A stretch of 9,559 nt of DNA from Rhizobium sp. Q54 (lineage in GTDB: Bacteria > Pseudomonadota > Alphaproteobacteria > Rhizobiales > Beijerinckiaceae), in assembly GCA_945901195.1 (NCBI GenBank), contig CAMDKB010000154.1, positions 1 to 9,559 of the forward strand, in the 5' to 3' direction. Shown here in pieces: positions 6,278-9,559 of the stretch; within the stretch, counting starts at the first letter, position 1; each line of letters begins with the position of its first letter. Below the pieces are notes generated by a model. That model searched no databases and was not told where the DNA came from. It was given only the letters and a program-made list of their open reading frames with translations. Position numbers and translations under genes: made by a program.

Positions 6278-7072
6278 TTATGCGGCCTGCTGTTCTTCAA
6301 CCGGTTGCCCATGTGTGTGTAAAAGATCGAGGCAATATTTCTTCATGGCCACAAAGCGTGGCGTAGTGACGAGTGAACGATCCCGGGGGCGTGGCAGATC
6401 TACGGGCATCTTGTCGATGACCCGCCCTGGCCGGCTCGCCATCACGTAGATGTCGTCCGAGAGGAAGACGGCTTCCTCCACGTCATGCGTGACAAAAATC
6501 ACCGTGCGGCCAAAGTCGCCAAAGAGTTGCAGCAACCATTCTTGCATTTGCGATTTGGTTTGCGCATCAAGAGCGCCAAAGGGCTCATCAAGAAGAATAA
6601 GATCTGTATCGACGAGCAGTGTGCGAAGCAGCGCAGCGCGCTGGCGCATGCCACCGGAGAGAGATGATGGATAATTATATTCAAAGCCGCCAAGGCCATA
6701 GCGATGCAGCAACGGCAACGCGCGTTCGCGCGCTTGTTTCAGCGGTATGCCGCGAATTTCCATACCAAGCGATACATTGTCGAGCACCGTGCGCCAGGGC
6801 AGGAGCAGATCTTTCTGCAACATGTAACCGACCTGGCCGATCATCCCGGTAATGTCTTCGCCATCAAGCGTTACCCGGCCGGACGTGGGCGCCTGCAAGC
6901 CAGCGACAATGTTGAAGATTGTGCTTTTGCCACAGCCCGAGGGGCCTATCAGCGAAATGAACCGGCCTGCCGGAACTTCCAGATCAAGCGGGGAGAGTGC
7001 GGTAAATTCCTGACCTCCTGAACGGAAGATCATGGAAACGTCTTCAAGAACGAGCCCTGCGCCAGTCGTCAC
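6278..7072 (-). CDS. ABC transporter ATPase (SsuB/TauB-like)
   Basis: This is the cytoplasmic ATP-hydrolysing subunit of the importer. With the GTG start chosen here the product has 264 residues, the normal length. All motifs are intact: Walker A GPSGCGKST (43-51), Q-loop Q86 (YMLQKDLLLPW), signature LSGGMRQR (138-145), Walker B and D-loop LILLDEPFGALD (158-169) and the switch histidine H196 in FVTHDVEEA. The LLPWRTVLDNV segment is typical of nitrate/sulfonate/taurine-type ATPases. The start was set at GTG 7072 because TAAGGAGG (7085-7078) lies 5 bases upstream; an ATG at 7171 in the same frame would add 33 residues unlike the family and would bury that ribosome site inside the gene. It is the first gene of the five-gene operon. 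Confidence 0.94.
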   Translation of the reverse strand: MTTGAGLVLEDVSMIFRSGGQEFTALSPLDLEVPAGRFISLIGPSGCGKSTIFNIVAGLQAPTSGRVTLDGEDITGMIGQVGYMLQKDLLLPWRTVLDNVSLGMEIRGIPLKQARERALPLLHRYGLGGFEYNYPSSLSGGMRQRAALLRTLLVDTDLILLDEPFGALDAQTKSQMQEWLLQLFGDFGRTVIFVTHDVEEAVFLSDDIYVMASRPGRVIDKMPVDLPRPRDRSLVTTPRFVAMKKYCLDLLHTHGQPVEEQQAA

Positions 7073-7382
7073 AACAGCCTCCTTAAGCACGTCACCGTTT
7101 TTGGTGCGATGCAAGGAGACCAGCAAGCTTTGTGCCAAACGCCTCGGGGAAACTGCAATACGTGATCGCAATCAGAGAATTTAAACAAACGGGTTTGAAC
7201 AAACGTAAAAATATTATCAGTTATAGCAATTTACTACGGTGTTCAGCTTTCCTTGCGGATCTGACGGACTTCAGTAGGTGGCTACGCTTATGCTGGTGGT
7301 GAAGCGCAGTCATTTCGACAGCATACGCCAACAAATTGTGCAGTGCGCAATAAAAAGGCTGCACTGTGCTTTGCTCCTGCGC
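7073..7382. promoter_or_regulatory. 310-bp gene-free spacer, probable promoter region of the ABC/amidase operon
   Basis: No convincing gene lies between the ligase stop and the ATPase start. The middle (about 7180-7240) is AT-rich, in contrast to the surroundings, and on the minus strand holds -10-like TATAAC (7226-7221) and TAATAT (7216-7211), but no confident -35 partner at proper spacing. The operator-like array at 7180-7205 lies just downstream of these on the minus strand. Near the ligase end, CAGTGC (7341-7346) and GCACTG (7361-7366) can form a weak stem that might help terminate the ligase transcript. Confidence 0.45.
7180..7205 (-). promoter_or_regulatory. Operator-like array of CAAAC/GTTTG half-sites
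   Basis: On the plus strand CAAAC (7186-7190), GTTTG (7193-7197) and CAAAC (7200-7204) alternate in orientation with exact 2-base spacers, giving two overlapping palindromes with 7-bp phasing. A degenerate fourth half-site, ATTTA (7179-7183), continues the phase. AACAAACG is directly repeated 14 bp apart (7184-7191 and 7198-7205). The array is about 110-130 bases upstream of the ATPase start, where a repressor or activator of the operon could bind. No regulator gene is in the window, so the cognate protein is unknown. Confidence 0.42.
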
Positions 7383-8972
7383 TCAATTCACCTGCCGCTC
7401 TCTGCCCGCCCAGTCGGCGGCGCGTAATTGCTTTTTGTCGATCTTCTTGTTGGGAAGGCGCGGCAACGCTTCGACGAAAACGACCTGCCTGGGCTTCTTG
7501 TAACTCGCAATCATGTTGCGGCAATGTGCGATGATCTCCTCCTCGTTTGCTGTCTCGCCTGGCTTGAGCGCGACATAAGCCTTTACAGATTCGCCCCATC
7601 GCGCGTCGGGCATGCCAATCACCGCGACCTCGGCCACAGAGGGATGATGATAGATCGCTTCCTCGACCTCTCGCGGATAGATGTTTTCCCCACCGGAAAT
7701 GATCATGTCCTTCTTGCGGTCGAGGACATACAGGAAAAAGTCCTTGTCGAAAGTCCCGATGTCGCCAGTGCGCATCCAGCCCTCTTCCAGCGCGGCAAAC
7801 GAGGCCGCGTGATTATTCCAGTAGCCGCGCATGACACCGGAGCCCTTGATCAGAATTTCGCCCAGCTCTTCAAAATCGCAATCCGTCCCGTCATTGCGAA
7901 CCACGCGGATATCATAACCACGCGCTGCCTGGCCTGCAGAAGATAGCTTTCGCACCTGCTCGGGTGTGCCGTCGGGCATATGGTCGTGCGGATGCAGCAC
8001 AGTCCCAAGCCCGGTTTCGGTCATGCCATAGACCTGCATGAAGATGGGCCCATAGGCCGCAATTGCCCGGCGCAATTGCGTCGCTGCCATAGGCCCGGAC
8101 GCATAAAGCACCAAGCGTAACGACGAATGATCGAAGCTTTCCTTTTCGCGCAGATCAAGCAGATCCTGCGCCATGATGGGGGCAAGATGGGCGAGCGTCG
8201 CGCGTTCATTCTGTATGGAGAGAGCGACCTGCTGAATATCGTAGGAGCGATGCAAGATGACCGTCCCGCCACTCAGGCAAGCCGCCAAATGGCTGCATTT
8301 CGCTCCGATATGATAGTAAGGCATGACAACCAGAATTTTGTCGATCTGCCGCAGGCTCATCTCGATGGCCTGCATTTCGATGAAGCCCACCTGACCCTTG
8401 TGGTCGAGCATCGCGCCCTTGGGCCGTCCGGTCGTACCGCTGGTATAGATGAGATAGGCGATATCGTCAGGTCGCGGACGAATGGGCGGCGGCGCATCAG
8501 TCGAAGACGCCAGAACATCCTCATAACGCTCAACCCAGTCTGGCAAGGGCTGGCTGCCGGTTTCTCCTATGACGATATAATGCTGCAGTTCCGGAAACTC
8601 GGCGCGGATGCGCGTAACTGTATCAATATATTCGGTATCGAAAATCAGCACTGCCGGTGCGGCGTCTTTCAGAATCCAGGTGATTTCCGGCACAGCGAGG
8701 CGATAATTCACGGAAGCAGTGATGAACCCGGTAACTTCACAGGCCGCATAGGCTTCACAATGGGCATTCGAATTTTGCGCGAGGACGCCGACACGGTCCT
8801 GCCGACGCAATCCCTTCGCATAAAGTGCATTGGCGAGGCGATAGGCGCGATTGCGATATTCGGCATGGGTGTAAGTGCGTCCATCATAAACGAGCGCTGC
8901 GCGGTTGGCGTGATCGCGCCCGTTGCGTTCGATGAATTCGCCCAAAGTTCCAGCCATGGTAAAAGCGGCCAT
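7383..8972 (-). CDS. AMP-dependent acyl-CoA synthetase/ligase (class I adenylate-forming enzyme)
   Basis: The 529-residue product fits the acyl-CoA synthetase family, which activates a carboxylic acid as acyl-AMP and transfers it to CoA. Seen in order: P-loop YTSGTTGRPKG (176-186), YYHIGA (219-224), YASGPM (290-295), YGMTETGLG (315-323), GWMRTGDIG (398-406), hinge DRKKDMIISGGENIYPREVEEAI (418-440) and the C-terminal lysine loop LPRLPNKKIDKKQLR (503-517). In this loop the glycine usually before the catalytic lysine is replaced by K509, so K510 is the likely catalytic residue. The start at ATG 8972 has GGGAGG (8984-8979) upstream; an ATG at 9008 has no such support. The motifs do not separate fatty, aromatic or short-chain acids. 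It is on the same strand as the ABC/amidase operon but 310 bases away, so the functional link is inferred. Confidence 0.9.
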   Translation of the reverse strand: MAAFTMAGTLGEFIERNGRDHANRAALVYDGRTYTHAEYRNRAYRLANALYAKGLRRQDRVGVLAQNSNAHCEAYAACEVTGFITASVNYRLAVPEITWILKDAAPAVLIFDTEYIDTVTRIRAEFPELQHYIVIGETGSQPLPDWVERYEDVLASSTDAPPPIRPRPDDIAYLIYTSGTTGRPKGAMLDHKGQVGFIEMQAIEMSLRQIDKILVVMPYYHIGAKCSHLAACLSGGTVILHRSYDIQQVALSIQNERATLAHLAPIMAQDLLDLREKESFDHSSLRLVLYASGPMAATQLRRAIAAYGPIFMQVYGMTETGLGTVLHPHDHMPDGTPEQVRKLSSAGQAARGYDIRVVRNDGTDCDFEELGEILIKGSGVMRGYWNNHAASFAALEEGWMRTGDIGTFDKDFFLYVLDRKKDMIISGGENIYPREVEEAIYHHPSVAEVAVIGMPDARWGESVKAYVALKPGETANEEEIIAHCRNMIASYKKPRQVVFVEALPRLPNKKIDKKQLRAADWAGRERQVN

Positions 8973-9036
8973 GAATAACCTCCCGCATTTTTGATTTGTT
9001 GGGGACAATAGACGACTAAATCGGGCGGCAGGGCAA

Positions 9037-9061
9037 GCTGGCCAGGTCTGCCGTGGCCAGC
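9037..9061 (-). terminator. Hairpin after the MetE-like gene
   Basis: GCTGGCCA (9037-9044) and TGGCCAGC (9054-9061) form a perfect 8-bp stem with a 9-base loop. On the minus strand it begins 4 bases after the TGA of the truncated MetE-like gene and precedes the ligase ribosome site by about 50 bases. There is no T-run, so it is only a candidate terminator or an intercistronic structure. Confidence 0.4.
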
Positions 9062-9065
9062 CATA

Positions 9066-9413
9066 TCAGGCAGAACGCCCCCACAATCTGCGTGAGGCGA
9101 TCGCTGCGCCTTCGGTCATGGCTTCGAGCTTTGCCCAGGCGACGTCGGGATGGACCTCGTCACCGGCTGCTGAGGTTGCAAATCCGCAATCATTGCAGGC
9201 GACAACCCTCTCGCGCCCGACGATGGCGGCAAATCGTTCGATCCGCTGGGCGACCAGCTCGGGATGTTCCACCAGATGAAGGCAGTGAGAAACCACGCCG
9301 GGCATCAGGATGGTGTCATCGGGTAGTTTTGTGTCCTTCCATACAATCCATTCATGTTCATGCCTTGGATTGGCGGCCTCGAAGGTAAAGGCTTGCGCGT
9401 TGATGCGCAGCAT
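9066..9413 (-). pseudogene. MetE-like (UROD/MetE fold) methyltransferase, 5' part removed by an IS insertion
   Basis: The remaining 115 codons match the C-terminal third of short cobalamin-independent methionine-synthase-like proteins (usually about 360-370 residues), which transfer methyl or related groups to thiols using zinc. Recognisable segments are LRINAQAFTFEAANPRHEHEW (2-22), LMPGVVSH (36-43), VEHPELVAQRI (48-58) and CNDCGFAT (73-80). C76 in DCGF and E12 correspond to two zinc ligands of the MetE family; the His-x-Cys pair that supplies the others would lie in the missing part. The frame begins directly at the IS630 left end (TA at 9414-9415), and the junction codon CTA-ATG reproduces the Leu-Met that precedes LRINA in relatives, as expected for insertion at a TA inside the gene. 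The first ATG is therefore probably an internal methionine. Substrate unknown; true MetE, epoxyalkane:CoM-transferase-like and demethylase-like roles occur in this superfamily. Confidence 0.83.
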
Positions 9414-9415
9414 TA

Positions 9416-9440
9416 GAGCGCCTTGCAGCGAATTTGAATC
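9416..9440. repeat. IS630 left terminal inverted repeat
   Basis: The sequence starts GAGCGCCTTGCAGCG and agrees at 20 of 25 positions with the inverted right end at 122-146, including an unbroken AATTTG block. It is flanked outside by TA at 9414-9415. Confidence 0.82.
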
Positions 9441-9518
9441 GAAATCTGGGTTCAGGGATTCCCAAGACGCGGCAAATCAGATTCAATCCTCCTGCTGGGG
9501 CGAGCATGGAGACTTGCG

Positions 9519-9559
9519 ATGCCGCGTAGCTATTCGAACGATCTTCGGGTTCGGGTCAT
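9519..9559 (+). CDS. IS630-family transposase, N-terminal fragment (cut by window edge)
   Basis: The ATG at 9519 opens a frame reading MPRSYSNDLRVRV before the window ends. This is the characteristic start of IS630-family transposases, leading into the helix-turn-helix that recognises the terminal repeats. GGAGA (9508-9512) lies 6 bases upstream as a ribosome site. Too little is visible to say whether the protein is complete or split into two frames, as happens in this family. Confidence 0.83.
   Translation, partial: MPRSYSNDLRVRV

Larger units (their letters stand above)
9416..9559 (+). mobile_element. IS630-family insertion sequence, left end (partial)
   Basis: This is the left end of a second IS630-family copy, in the same orientation as the one at 1-146, and it runs off the window. 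It starts right after TA (9414-9415) with the left terminal repeat, has about 103 bases of non-coding leader, and then the transposase start. It interrupts the MetE-like gene. Confidence 0.85.

Noticed and set aside
7338..7366. Intrinsic terminator after the ligase gene
   Set aside because: The stem is only 6 bp with a loop of about 14 bases and no proper T-run after it, so it is mentioned only within the spacer entry.
8127..8978. Plus-strand open frame of 283 codons opposite the ligase gene
   Set aside because: It lies antisense to the conserved adenylation motifs and shows no domain or ribosome site; it is a by-product of GC-rich codon use.
1..9559. Composite transposon carrying the amidase operon as cargo
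   Set aside because: The interval includes housekeeping genes lysC and ubiG, IS630 elements are not usual composite-transposon formers, and no attachment site or integrase is seen.
1..9559. CRISPR array, tRNA or rRNA gene
   Set aside because: No regularly spaced short repeats, tRNA-like cloverleaf or rRNA-like sequence was found on reading the window; the only gap over 300 bases is 7073-7382.

Overview
This window looks like alphaproteobacterial (Rhizobiales-type) chromosome of moderately high GC. The evidence is the divergent lysC/ubiG pair, strong AGGAG-type ribosome binding sites, a TCATCCCGG palindromic repeat of the kind common between genes in this group, and IS630-family insertion sequences. 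No species is claimed.

Layout. Both edges are cut through IS630-family elements in the same (+) orientation: the left edge holds the transposase C-terminus and right terminal repeat (1-146), the right edge holds the left terminal repeat and transposase N-terminus (9416-9559). Next to the left IS is a small GNAT-like acetyltransferase gene (160-462, +), convergent with lysC (470-1708, -), which encodes aspartate kinase. lysC is divergent from ubiG (1917-2687, +), a ubiquinone-biosynthesis O-methyltransferase. The spacer between them carries a 93-bp palindromic repeat. A strong hairpin ends ubiG and faces the next operon.

From 2707 to 9413 everything reads on the minus strand. In transcription order there is: the 3' third of a MetE/UROD-fold methyltransferase gene, cut by the right IS; an acyl-CoA-ligase-like adenylating enzyme (7383-8972); a 310-bp spacer with an operator-like array of CAAAC half-sites; then five closely spaced genes. 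These five encode an ABC ATPase, a permease and a periplasmic NMT1/SsuA-type binding protein, followed by two tandem paralogous isochorismatase-fold amidases of the N-carbamoylsarcosine amidase type, both with an intact Asp-Lys-Cys triad.

How the genes work together (inference): the five-gene operon looks like a scavenging or catabolic module that imports a small amide, ureido or N-heterocycle-derived compound and hydrolyses it in the cytoplasm, releasing ammonia (and CO2 if the substrate is N-carbamoyl). The adjacent ligase could activate a resulting carboxylic acid to its CoA thioester. The substrate cannot be read from the sequence. lysC and ubiG are housekeeping genes, so the segment between the IS copies is ordinary chromosome next to an accessory catabolic locus rather than transposon cargo.
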